Of a stretch of DNA of 64,000 bases, positions 1-10,590 are shown in pieces. The DNA lies in the NCBI GenBank assembly GCA_022606135.1, contig JABYQN010000007.1:434001-498000 (forward strand), read 5' to 3'. The notes under the pieces are model-generated. The model did no database searches and was not told the origin of the DNA. It saw nothing but the letters and a program-made list of their open reading frames with translations. Position numbers and translations under genes: made by a program. Within the stretch, counting starts at the first letter, position 1. Each line of letters opens with the position of its first letter. Source of the stretch: Fomes fomentarius. Its lineage: Eukaryota; Basidiomycota; Agaricomycetes; Polyporales; Polyporaceae.

Positions 1-369
1 TGCATTCCTGAGACAAACCAGCTGAATATTGCGTTCGATTGAAGCCTCGTGAACGCCGTACAACTCATCGCCACCGTTCATGCGGTATATAGGGCTGTAG
101 TGGTGGACTTTGGACGCCTGTCGAGCCTCCTTGATAACGAGTGGTACGTATCTGGATTGATCTATGGGCCGTCGTCCAGTCTAACAGTTTCTCTTCTATT
201 AGGAGCATCCTGGTGTGTAATGGCCGAGACCTGTACAGCTATCATTCCTCATAATCTAGCCTTCTTAGTTCCAGATCTTCTTCATGGTACGCTTCTTGAC
301 AAGATACTGATCCGCGGAAGACATCTAACTTCTCCTCAGACCGTCGCCGCGACCATCGCTCAGATGTAA
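1..369 (+). pseudogene. DUF6534-like membrane protein fragment
   Basis: The left edge reads, open from before the window to the stop at 367-369, a segment with the look of the DUF6534 family of multi-pass membrane proteins of basidiomycetes: ATVHAVYRAVVVDFG followed by an LLDNEW block, which resembles the family's conserved 'DTLH..L..HAVY.YLV..FGN....L....WS' helix pair. The hydrophobic run SSLTVSLLLG follows. After the stop I could not find the later conserved family blocks (SRTGFKRTD and LLATLNAR) on this strand, so this is either the middle of a gene whose other exons I failed to join, or a remnant. The start lies outside the window. A complete-looking relative lies on the opposite strand at 2491-4851, so this end of the window may hold a small, decaying cluster. 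Moderate-to-low confidence. Confidence 0.35.
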
Positions 370-799
370 GATTGTCATCCTTATGATAGGGACGGCAGGG
401 ATCGCTGACTATGCACAAATAGGTTCTTCACTTTCCGCCTCCACGCTAGTCAGTCCAAATCACCTTCTCAAAAGATCAAGACGCTAACTATTCGAAGTCA
501 AACATAATATATTCCTCACGATGATTACGGTACGTGCAGTCAACTTCTTTCCTTACGACACGACTGAAAAAATGAACGGACGTAGCTGTTCTTCACGACC
601 CTTCAGCTGGGTGAGTTGCTGCAGTGTTGGCTGCCGTTATCGACTGATAGTCTTTCCTCTCTACAGCGATGGCTATCTGTGAGCTCACTTGCCCTTCATC
701 ACAACAGTGCTAACGAGAGACCTTAATCAAGATTCCGTTGTCCTGCTGTGTGTAGCTCGTTATCTCTTACGTGATATCCCATCTGACACCGCTCTGTAT

Positions 800-1736
800 G
801 CAGTTATGACAACGGTTACGCCGCGGTACTACTGCTCCGCATCGGTGAAGCCGTAAGCTCTTCAATACCCACTCACGTATCAAGAGAATACCCATGGTAG
901 TACATAGTGGCCCTTGATGATCTCATTCTCCGTTCCGGCTGGGATCAATATCGTCCTCGCAGTCGTTGGTTACGTCTGGATGCAGAAGCCCTATGTCTTC
1001 CGAAAGTGCGTACTGCCCTATATGCAACTCTGTCGTCTGTGCGACAGCTGACTTTCACGATGTTCTAAGGCAGGGCCGGACGACACTTGCCGACGAGCTA
1101 GAGTATTGGACTGTCAAGAGTCTGTTCGGATGCGCGTGAGTCTATTCTTCCCTGTCCAGTCCACAGAGTATTGAATCTTTGGTTGATCGTTCACCATGAT
1201 TGTAGTATTATCTTGTTATTCAACACGATCGCTGTCGCTGTCATGGCTGTGAACATGATTTGGCTTGCTGCCACCTTTGTCCTTGGCAATCGTGAGTATC
1301 ACTTGCCTCAGGGAGCGACGTGCATGCTAACGAATGTGCTCGACTAGTGTTCACGCTTAGTGTGCTACTGCAGTGAGTTGTGTCTGTATCCACGTGCCAA
1401 TCTGTTAGCTCAATACTTCTTCAATCTATAGCCTAGATGGTGGTCCGTCTCAGGTCCCTGTTGTGATACCCCTCGCAAACACGAGCGCCTCTGAATCATA
1501 CCGCGCGTCGACCACGACTTTGACCAACGATATCGCGCTCTGGGAGGATACCATCAAGGCTCAGGCGATCAAGGCATCGCTCCCCACCGTGGCGAAGGTT
1601 TGCATCTTCCAGTACAGTCCATGGCTTTCCATACAGCTCTGACCGTACGCACATGATAGGACGCCAAGTTACCCGAGTACTCCACCGGGTACCATGTCAA
1701 TGACGGCGCTGTATGTGTTTCCATTTTGTGCCGGTG
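800..1736 (+). CDS. Unrecognised multi-pass membrane protein (partial model)
   Basis: Several short exons on the plus strand read as membrane helices when joined at GT-AG borders. Around 810-850 is DNGYAAVLLLRIG; around 925-1005 SVPAGINIVLAVVGYVWM then QKPYVFRK; at about 1072-1137 GRTTLADELEYWTVK; and at about 1205-1290 LLFNTIAVAVMAVNMIWLA then ATFVLGN. A hydrophilic tail follows (QVPVVIPLANTSASESYR at about 1452-1505, then LWEDTIKAQAIKASLP, and after an intron DAKLPEYSTGYHVNDGA). The reading can close at the TGA at 1734-1736, but a good GTATGT donor sits at 1711, so the tail may continue. I do not recognise the family. It could be the downstream part of the DUF6534-like fragment before it, but the conserved blocks do not match. 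Function unknown; probably membrane-located by its helices. Confidence 0.35.
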
Positions 1737-2490
1737 ATACTAGGACCTTACTCTCGAGACAGGTCTAAGGAGCCACACATATTCGATAAGGTACGCCCTG
1801 GGCTACGGTTATCAGCGTTCTTGCAACTTCGCGACATTTCGACGAGCTGCGGATTGTATTGTCCTTGTGTTCCATGTGTTCCATGTAGTGTGTTGTTGTA
1901 TGAGTAGTGATGAATGAGATGACTATAACGCTGGAACTGAGACGATTAGTTCCGAGTCAGAAGGAGCACCCGGGACTCCACCAGCAGGTCCAATTCGGAG
2001 TTGATCCCGACTAAACGGGGGCACGCGAAGGTTGATTGAATGGATGAAAATGTGTATCGAATACAAGATGTTCGAGTCACATTCGCAAGGTACAATGTGT
2101 TGAAATGGTAGTTGACAATCTACGACCAAAGGAGTGTTGTAGGTGTCCTGAAATGGCGCCAGCTGCCGCGTCCGAAGGAACCCTAGACCAATAGTTCTTA
2201 GGGTCCGCCAGCGGGCCGAAGATGCAATTCAACTCAAGTGCTCAGGAGTTATATGTCAACCACTTTCACAAACTTGGATAACGCTGGGTAACCACACAGC
2301 TTTGGCAGATGACACTGCATATCATCATGACCGGATACCTGTGCCACTCAGACAAGCTTGAAAGCCAGCAATGGCCGGAACTCAAATTACTGATGGTTCA
2401 TGAACCATCAGCAAATCCAATCCCCTAGTTCACATCACACTATAGATAAAATAGACTAAGCTAGCTCACTGACTATTTGTCCTATATAGT
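1737..2490. other. Intergenic stretch between convergent genes
   Basis: About 750 bases lying between two genes that point at each other. No reading frame here has convincing codon use or splice borders. The only clear structure is the perfect 20-base palindrome at 2391-2410, just beyond the stop codon of the minus-strand DUF6534 gene. Confidence 0.5.
2391..2410. repeat. Perfect 20-base palindrome
   Basis: The sequence TGATGGTTCATGAACCATCA is its own reverse complement over all 20 bases, with no spacer. It lies 81 bases past the stop cod of the minus-strand gene ending at 2491, in its likely 3' untranslated or intergenic region. With no loop it would form a cruciform rather than a useful RNA hairpin; it could equally be a binding site for a dimeric protein. 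Role unknown. Confidence 0.9.
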
Positions 2491-4851
2491 CTATACAATG
2501 CAATGGTCCGGTGGCAGTCCGTCTTGTACTGTCTTCAGCTCGAGCTCGATTGCAGACGTGGAAGTCTGGCACGTCCTCCACACAACAGTAGACAACTTAG
2601 CACTGCGCCATCGGATTCACAGCTTCATGAAATGTGCGACTTACCCGAGTTACCTCCCGGCCCTCGATCCCGTAAGTACGGTTAGGGTCAAATGGTTGGA
2701 TATTCTCCGGGATAGCATTCATCATAGCGGCAACATCTGCCGTGCAGAAAGTGACCTCTCCTCGTCTCGCAAGACGCTCTCTAGCATTCAGTCTGCTCAA
2801 TTGTAAATAAAGATGATAGTCAGATGGCTGGCGGATGATCTATGAACCACCGGCATACTTACGCAGCCAGCATATTGTTTCCATAGGCTGCGTGATCATG
2901 TATAAGAAATGAGAGGTTGCCCACCACCAGCAAAGGCAGGACCTACTACGAGCGCAGATGAAGTTAACGGTGATCCATATGAAGTTTGACGGGAAGATAA
3001 GCGACTGTTGATAGGTGAGTTGGGAGCAAAGGAATGATCTGGGAAGAAGATCAAACACATACTAGGATGAATGAGCACGCGTTCAATACACTGGCGCAAT
3101 ATAGATGAAGTCAATGTGAGTTAGATGTTCGGGATATGAGGTCACGAACCCTCACCTGCTGAGGAGACCTGGGACCGAAGAACCATGCATGATGACTAGT
3201 GTCAGTGGACAGACTGCAGTGATTAGTCGGGTGATAGCCCAGACTCACCAGTGGTGATCGCGTACAAGACCAGTGTGTCAAGGGTCGAGTCTGCCAGTGT
3301 GTCAAGGGTCGAGTCTGTCCTGTGCAAACCATAGATATCAGGCCAATGCCAGTGGGACCGTATTCGACATAGATATCAGACACACTTCTGTATACCAGTG
3401 CGGCTCTGTCGCAAAGTCACAACCAGCACAGCTGTCAGCAATGTATCTGCGGCTAGTAATAGACCGATAGCCATAGGGTTCAGCCACTGGTACGTATATC
3501 TGACTCAGTCGCAGGATAGGCTTCACATAACACTCTGTTCACCGACGGTCGTTTTGTTGAACGAGGTAATGAAAGCATTGCCAGTCCACCTACATCCACC
3601 TGAGTGAAGCTGTATTATGAGTAGATACAACCAAAACACGAACCCCATCACATTTGCAGCTGCAGCATATTGGTCTTCAATTCTTTCGTAACCGTTCTGA
3701 GCAAGCAACATACCGATTGAACATCCTGCGAATCACGGGTCATGAGAACTCAATTACTATTGTTCAGTAATCTGTGGATGACTGACCAGATGCCATGACT
3801 AGTAGCAAGGCCTGTGGGTAGTACCGATACTTGAGTCTCAATATGATCAGCCTATCAAAGTCCAGCTTACCGCAATGACCGCTAGTGCTCTATATTTGAC
3901 TCCAACTGCTCCCCGTCAGTCATCTATGGGTATCGGCAACAATGAACATTTACATAGAAAGACTCGCCGGACGAAGAAGCTTATGAGTTGCAGCGTCAGG
4001 TTGGTGCCGTTCTCAGAGTGGCGACTCGAACGTACAACTCACCATTGAGAGGCAAGTATAACAAATAGCTGGAGTGTGTACGATTCAGTATTGTATGGAC
4101 CGCAACGCAAACCCGCTTGCAAGTCAAGTTTCTACTCACAGTATTGATTGGAAGCAGCTATCTCGAGCAGTGAATCAGCTAATTATAGTAGAGCTGTCGA
4201 AGCATCGCCACACTTACCTTCAACGACCTATTGATTGAAATATGTCGTTAGTTTGAATCTGTGTTCGGGGATGCGGATTCGGTCGTCCTCACCATGTAAC
4301 GTGCATGAGGTTCCGAGAATCGGAGTGGTCGATGACCAGAGAAGTGTAACTGAGCAGTCACTAGTGAGTATCGTAGTCATCATGATGAGACCAAGTTCAA
4401 TCCATACCAGGCATGCATCAGAAGTACTGCATACACGGTTTCGAGAAGCCTTTGATTGGCCAGGACTCAGTATCGAAAGTAATGCGCAACGCATGAATAC
4501 TAGAATTTACAGGACATTGATGACCTATATTCGGGCAGATGAGTGTTGTGACGACGCTCGTACATGTCGAAGGACTTCACAAGATGGGGCGGTCGGTTCT
4601 ATACCTTCGAAAGTACTCTTTTGATTGAAGAAGCATGATACCATATAGACTGGGCCATGCATGTCAGTACCGCTTCGACTTAGCAACCATGCGGTCAAGC
4701 TTGAACTTGACAAAATACGGAACTACTACACCCACATGAGACAGACGAATGTAGCTATGAGAAGGTACCCATAGAATGAGTCTCCTATCGACGGGACTTT
4801 CGAAGACGAATCAGAAGACATGGTCCCGTTGGCCAAGTTGAAGTCGTGCAT
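2491..4851 (-). CDS. DUF6534 family multi-pass membrane protein
   Basis: A basidiomycete-specific membrane protein of unknown function, recognised from its ordered conserved blocks. Start ATG at 4851 opens MHDFNLANGTM, then helix YGYLLIATFVCL; a GT-AG intron joins this to LYGIMLLQSKEYFRRY (family 'LYGITTLQ.YLYYRRY'). Further on come ETVYAVLLMHAWYGLNLV, WLNPMAIGLLLAADTLLTAV, SRTGIQKTDSTLDTL plus VLYAITTG (family 'SRTGFKRTDSLID.LILYTINTG'), and NNMLAALNARERLARRG (family 'NSLLA.LNARE'). A last intron leads to a C-terminal exon ending TVQDGLPPDHCIV, stop at 2491-2493. The central part (about 3700-4300) could not be spliced with certainty, so the gene may be drifting or partly broken. A 24-base in-frame tandem duplication (3270-3317) lies inside the TDS..DTL motif. 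Likely a plasma- or endomembrane protein; role unknown. Confidence 0.6.
3270..3317. repeat. 24-base perfect tandem duplication inside a coding motif
   Basis: Two identical adjacent copies of a 24-base unit (3270-3293 and 3294-3317). On the minus strand each unit encodes the eight residues DSTLDTLA/V, so the doubling keeps the reading frame of the DUF6534 gene and repeats its conserved RTDS-LIDTL motif. Confidence 0.9.
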
Positions 4852-4892
4852 AGTCACAAAAGTGGGGAAAGTCTCGAATATGGGAGAGCTCG

Positions 4893-4918
4893 CCTCAAGA
4901 TGATGCCACATCTTGAGG
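4893..4918. repeat. 10-base inverted repeat, 6-base loop, upstream of the DUF6534 start
   Basis: CCTCAAGATG at 4893-4902 is the reverse complement of CATCTTGAGG at 4909-4918, separated by ATGCCA. It sits about 45 bases upstream of the chosen ATG (4851) of the minus-strand DUF6534 gene, so it would form a hairpin in the 5' leader if transcription starts upstream. Confidence 0.8.
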
Positions 4919-5378
4919 TATATATGCGCTGAAAAATTGCTGAGTCACTGAATGAAGCTGGGGGCTGCCTTGATCTCCACCGAGATCCATCGTAAGAACT
5001 TAGGTAGTATTATGCCGTACTTCGTTCCGACTCGGAGACTTCATTGCGTGACAGTGAACCTTCTTCAAGGCTAAGGTGAGTCAAATGGGAGCGGTTGTTC
5101 AGTCCGAGGGGAAGTGGAAGTGCATAGCCATCATGGCTAGCTCAGGCGTAGGGCAGCGCCACAGCAGCGCAACACCGGTCACATCGACTCGGGAGCTTGT
5201 CCCAAGGATGCCCGGGTGGGAGAATCCGGTGATAGAGGGTGGAATATGATGTTACTTAAGCAGACCGGACTGGAGGGGCGTGTTGCTATCTACTGCGATT
5301 GCAACGACGGATTATGGCTCTACTATACCTTGAAGGCTTGATTAAGACTCGACCACTCAAGGGGTAGGACACATTCAC
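4919..5378. other. Intergenic stretch, no gene seen
   Basis: Between the upstream side of the DUF6534 gene and the 3' end of the next minus-strand gene. No frame has convincing coding character. It presumably holds the promoter of the DUF6534 gene, but no TATA box or other site could be picked with confidence. Confidence 0.4.
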
Positions 5379-6190
5379 TTACACCTTGTACCTGTGTTTA
5401 CTACTTGTGCTCGACAACGAAGGTAAGCGGACCTCTTCAACCCCTGTTTTGCCGTATTCAAGATGACAATGATGCCAGACGCAACATCCACTGGTATTGG
5501 ACTGCGACGTCAGGCCGCGCTTCGCGTCAATCCCGAGCTCGGAGGCAGCGAGTGGAAATGGATTGGGCGCGCGCTTGTCACGCTTGTCGTCCCCGGTGAT
5601 CGTAGGCATGTCTCGACTTGCGTCACGCAGCTATAAGCTAGTGGCAACATGAATGTGTAAGATGGAAGACGAAGGCGGACGAACAGCGGACTCACCATAC
5701 GTCCTAGCCCTAATAGACATACCAACCCTCACGGACGGAGTTTGAGTTCCTTCACTCTGGGGAAAATACGATCCAGATAGTCAGGATCCACGGCTTCCAA
5801 CTGCCATACTTCGAATTGATGCTTCCTTTGCTGGACGTCTCTCCATCTCTCCTCGATTTCAACTTGCTCGTCCTGGTATGCCGCACGCTCCGATCTTCGA
5901 AGGATTTGACTGGATCTCTTGTTCGAAAGTCCGCGTCGTCCATCGGAAACACGGCTGGAGGCATGATTCATCGCAACATCTCCGGTAGGACGCCACAAGT
6001 CGCATGCGACGCCATAGCCACGTATGTGAGCGGCCATGTCTAGCGGTGACACATAGTCCGACGCCCGTTTGAGCCATCGAGCGGCGGCGAATAATCCGAG
6101 GTCGCGAACGAAAGGAACGCAATTCCCCGCCGCACGCCGATGCCATTCATTGGCCCAATTCACGACGAATAGACGAGCCAACGCGCTCAC
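5379..6190 (-). CDS. Unrecognised protein with a charged helical C-terminal part
   Basis: A minus-strand exon (about 6190 down to 5729) has good codon use and reads NWANEWHRRAAGN, then FVRDLGLFAAARWLKRASDY and VSPLDMAAHIRGYGVACDLW, then a strongly charged stretch YQDEQVEIEERWRDVQQRKH that should be helical. It closes KELKLRP-stop, or continues after a GTGAGG donor there into a second coding-looking exon (about 5596-5379: MPTITGDDKRDKRAPNPF, then ELGIDAKRGLTSQSN). No ATG opens the first exon (the frame begins with GTG at 6190 and extends back to a GCTTAG acceptor near 6207), so an upstream exon is missing from this model. I do not recognise the family and cannot assign a role. A fragment of a transposable element protein is possible but no such motif is visible. 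Confidence 0.45.
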
Positions 6191-7073
6191 TCCAACACTC
6201 TAAGCTAACCGAGCGTACTGTCGTCAGTATGATGTACGATAGCCTATCTGCGTTGGGCTGTGGTGAGTAAGTACTGCAGCGCATGAGAAGGGTGGTAGAC
6301 AGCCCATGCTTTGTGGCAATGAGCATAGCCTACTTACCATATAGCCAAATCAGCATCCGACTTCAAGCAAGTTGAGACCCAGTACACTGGACGTAATGAC
6401 CACTTCGAGCCGTGAAAATAAATATTGTAGCTGTACCATGTCACTGGAAAGGCAAGCATCATGGAACCGATTCATTGCACCGACTACAGTAGAATGTACG
6501 CAAGTCAGAAGTGAATATTAGTACTACACCTTTCCTCTCCGCCTTCCCGTCAAGCCACCGGCGCGCTGCCTTCTCCTCACCCCAGGACCGACAACCTGGT
6601 AAGTTGCGGAGTACGCGCCAGAAAGTTCAGCCGCTATAAGATCCGTGAGTGCAGACAGAAGCTCCCGGCGTGGCCACTTAGAGATAGCTGCAGTAGTCAG
6701 ACGGAGACGCTGCGCGCAGCTCGGAGTGAGGGTGTGCTGAATGAAGTGAGCTGGGCGGTAGTGCCCCAGTGGCGACGGAGTGGGCGGGCTGAGAGAGAGA
6801 TTAGACGGAGACGGGGGCTTGTTGAGGCACAGCGCAAGTGCAGAGAAGCTAGCGATGTTGAGAGGGAGACGGTTGAGAGAAGACAAGATCGACGAGTCGG
6901 GCATGGAAACGAGGTGTCAACGAGGGCGATGACGCTGGTTCGCATCTTGTCTCCTCTCTTCACACCCCGCCTGCCTTCCTCGCCGTCTGCGACGCCGACG
7001 GCGCTCTCGCTCTCGTCGTTCATTCAGCCCGCCCCTCGTTTCTCATGACCATCTGCCCGCCTAGCTTCGTCCG
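6191..7073. other. Intergenic and 5' leader of the next gene
   Basis: About 880 bases upstream of the plus-strand gene at 7074. The last few hundred bases are pyrimidine-rich on the plus strand (CTCCTCTCTTC at about 6950, CTCTCGCTCTCG at about 7003), typical of fungal promoters and leaders. Open frames here on either strand are low-complexity and have no recognisable motif. No gene called. Confidence 0.4.
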
Positions 7074-10000
7074 ATGACCCCCCGCCCTGTGCTGGCCTCC
7101 AAGTCTCGTCCTTTGTCGGCAATTTTCATTGGATCTGCTGGTTCAAGCTCCCCCGCCCTTCCTGACCTCCCTGAACCCCCCAGCCCCAGCACATCCTCCA
7201 ACGCTTCTGGCCTCCCATCGCCTCCAGCCACCAACTCCACCGGGAGCGGCAGCGTTGGCAAGGGCAGTACTAACGCCGGCAGTCTCCGTCACCGAACGCC
7301 CAGCTCGTCTAACTCAAGCATGTCGAGCGGTGTCGGTGACAAGTCTTATGGCTACAACAAGAAGAGGTCATCATTCATAGACGACGACGACGACGCAGAT
7401 GAGAACGAGAACGATGAGGACAACACGGCGCGGTTCAATGGAGAGCGAAGACGGTCCCTCTCCTCCAAGGGAACTCCTGATAATCAAGCTGCCTTGCAAC
7501 GAGTCAAGAGCTTGACCCAGCGGAATCGAATGGTATGTCATTCGCATGCATAACTCACTGCATATACTGATCTCATATGCCACCGATCACTTCGATTGCA
7601 CCGGATGACGCTCAATGCTATCACTGCGGTACGTTCTCACCCACACATCCATCCTTCAAAACGGTGCATACACTATAGGTTCTGGACAAACTTTCTTCTA
7701 TCTCTCGTCTTAATTCACCTATCCCTTCAAACCATCCTCGATCTCCACTTTCGCCCCCAATAGCAGGTTCATCTTCATCTTCAGCTACATCTTCTTCTCG
7801 CGTATCCTCTTCGCAAAACCGACCGCCCTCCGTTGCAAATACTTCCACTAGTGTCCGCCGTCGCGAGACTCAGCAATCTGGGTCTGAAACAGAGCGCGAA
7901 AGCCAACATCACTCGAACCACTCCGCATCTTCCGATGGCAAAACTACTCCTCCACCTTCATCTGCCTATCCCGAAATCCGCGGGGCGACAGACATCCGCC
8001 AGAGACGCATATCCGCCCCAGCTTCTCCGGGCAAGGTGCGAGCACTGCGGGACAAGGAACGAGGATCGCCAGGAACTTCTCGAACTCGTAGCAAGCGTGT
8101 GTCCATGGCACTGTCTGTCGACGAGGCTTATGGGAACTATCGTTCAGACGACGAAGATGTGACTGCTGCTGCACTAGCTGCGGTCGCATCATCCAGGAGG
8201 AGTCCGACAGGTAACAAGAAGGGTAGACAGCCGTTACCTAGAGAGTTCCGAGACAGGCAGGACTCCGATGAGAAGGTGAGTTTATACCATTTGTAGCCAT
8301 GACTATCCGTTGTCAATATATCGCGCTGTAGCCATCGAACACCGAACCTGCGACGCCTCATCGACTGTCGCACCACGCCGAGTTGGGACGAGCATCACCT
8401 TCGCCGCGGAAAAACCGGATATCGACATCCGATCCTCCAGGCTCACCTCGACGTCTGGGTCAGGCGCGGTATTCTACCGTTCGCGAACTAACACGAAAGC
8501 ATCAAATACGGTGGATGTCGGAAGATCTTTCCTCTCCCTCCAGGGAATTACCCGAGGAATCATTTGACGGTAGTGGAAGACGCCAGGGTCACCGCAGTGG
8601 TAGCTCCGAAGGTCTGTTAGGGACCGTCGGAGGGAGGAGCTTAATCGGCGAGGGGTTGAGAGCTGCGGGCCTCACGAAGAGGAGAGATGAGGATGTCTTC
8701 AGTTCCGCCAACGGCAACGTACAAGCACCCACCGCGACACGTCGCACTCGATCGAACGGCAACTCCTCTTTACTTGGAGGCGACGATATGGACACCAGTT
8801 TCGGACGGAACACAGACGACGACAGACGGGTTGTTGAAGAGCTCGGACCTCCGTTGGATCCTAAGACACCTAACAATGCTGGTCCCAGGGCTAGGCCGAA
8901 GAGCGGACTTGCCGCTAGACCGGGCACGTCTATGGCCGCATTCCACCATGAAGATGCGCCTCCACGGACGGCCCCTCCAGTGTTGCGCTCTTACAAGTCA
9001 ACATACGCGCTTCCTGACAGGCATTTCGAGGATATCCAGCGCCAGTCTACACCTGACCGCGCATCTCCGTACGGCACTATTCGGTCGTCGACTGCACAGG
9101 GAGGCTCGCGGGAGAGCAGTGCTGAGCACAGGCGGCTAATGTTGGAAGCACTGTCCGTATTCGAGTCTCATCTCTCGCGCCTTCCTCCTATGGGTCAGAC
9201 CACCACTTCGACGATTCCAGAGGTCTTCCAGAGCGCCCAGCATCTGGTGCATGCTTTGGACAAGCTTAACGCCATGCTCAAGGATGGGACGAACAAGGCT
9301 CTCGAAGCACAGATCGACGCCGAACTAGCAGACCATAAGGATGGTGTCGACTTGTCGGAGCTCTGGCGTGAGGTTGGAGCGGACCACCGTGAAAATCTTC
9401 GGGTCAGTGACGAAGTTGTTCGAAACATGACAGGCTTTCTCCTGGGCGTCGGGAAGATTCTGCGGGACGTGACTTCGGGCACTCAACATTTCCGAACGCT
9501 CAGCCTAGACGAGGAAATGACACGGAGGATGACTCCAGATATATCACCTCCCGCCGCGCGCGACCTGGACGGGCGCCGTAGCAGGGAGCTCAGGCGGAGC
9601 TGGGAACCGGGCAAGGAGACTAATAGATTGCTGACCAGGCTTTCAAGTATAGAGAGGAACGGAACGACGCGCTCGCGCCCGGCTTCGTCTATGAATAGTA
9701 ATACCCTTCGCAGTTCTACGAACTCGAGCAGCGAAGGTCGCAGCGTTACCGATACGAACGACGGGACGCCTGCCACATTGCGCCAATCGGCACCCATCTC
9801 CGCTCCCACTACCGCTGCTCGTCGACTATATGCGCCCAGAGACCGCCCGGATCCCCTCTCTACATCTTTCAGCCTTGAGGATGCGCCTCATAATGACTAC
9901 GAGCCCTCGCCGACGCCGATGACTAGACAGTCGCACGTGTTAACAGAACGACGCGCGTTCCCTTCCGTCTCCGTCCCGCCATCCCTGTCCACACTTCCAT

Positions 10001-10590
10001 CTGAGTCACTCATCGCCACCCAGAGCAGTTCCTCGGCGGACAAGTTTAGTCGACGCAAGATTTCCGCTAGCTCGAACATCACGATTCGCCCCGAACCAAC
10101 TCCCTTCACCCCAGCCATCAAGCCGTCCAACCCTACCATCGCGCTCACCACGGCCACTGTGACTATGTCGCCTGATGCCGGAGCGGCGCCTTTCCCGCTG
10201 TCCAGGAGTGGATCCAACAGCTCGACGCGGACTAATGGCGTGACGTTCTCGCGTCCCTCAACCTCGTCGGTGTCGACGACACTGACTGGGATCCAACAAC
10301 AGCATGAGAGGGGTGCGAGAAGTCGCAAAGTGTCTCTCAGTTCTGCGTTTGCTGATGAGTCGGCGGACCTTTCCCCTGCAGCCCCGATTTCTTCCCTGTC
10401 TGGTTCAGAGTCTGAGAGGGAGACACGGTCACGGACTATCAGCTCTCGGCCAAGGGCATCACTGGAGAACAGCCGTGGAGAGTCGAGCCCCGTCGACGCT
10501 GTGCGTCGGAGCCTTGCCACGACGGTCTCCTATTCTGCCGCACGCAAGGAGCGTCGCCGCACAATCACCGAGATCTTCTCGCAAAGATGA
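7074..10590 (+). CDS. Large Ser/Thr-rich protein with a central helical region, family not recognised
   Basis: Three exons (7074-7532, 7679-8275, 8332-10590) give 1,104 residues in one frame. The start opens MTPRPVLASKSRPLSAIF, the first ATG in a good context. Most of the protein is disordered, rich in Ser, Thr, Pro and Arg, with an acidic DDDDDADENENDED block near residue 105. The only ordered-looking part is about residues 613-735: HRRLMLEALSVFESHLSRL, then AQHLVHALDKLNAMLKDG and later VRNMTGFLLGVGKILRDV, which should form helices. The C-terminus is basic (ARKERRRTITEIFSQR). A conserved-looking basic patch RELTRKHQIRWMSEDL lies near residue 400. This composition fits a phosphorylated scaffold, cytoskeletal or polarity factor, but that is inference. 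Intron 1 is 146 bases, longer than usual, and contains a second good donor (GTACGT at 7629) with no AG before it. Confidence 0.75.

Noticed and set aside
5859..6146. Alternative minus-strand frame beginning with an ATG (MASACGGELR)
   Set aside because: Overlaps the 5729-6190 exon, whose codon use and continuity are better; Arg/Cys-rich shadow.
9897..10520. 207-codon minus-strand frame inside the Ser-rich gene
   Set aside because: Antisense of serine codons (TCG, AGC) often leaves long open frames; no motif or start context.
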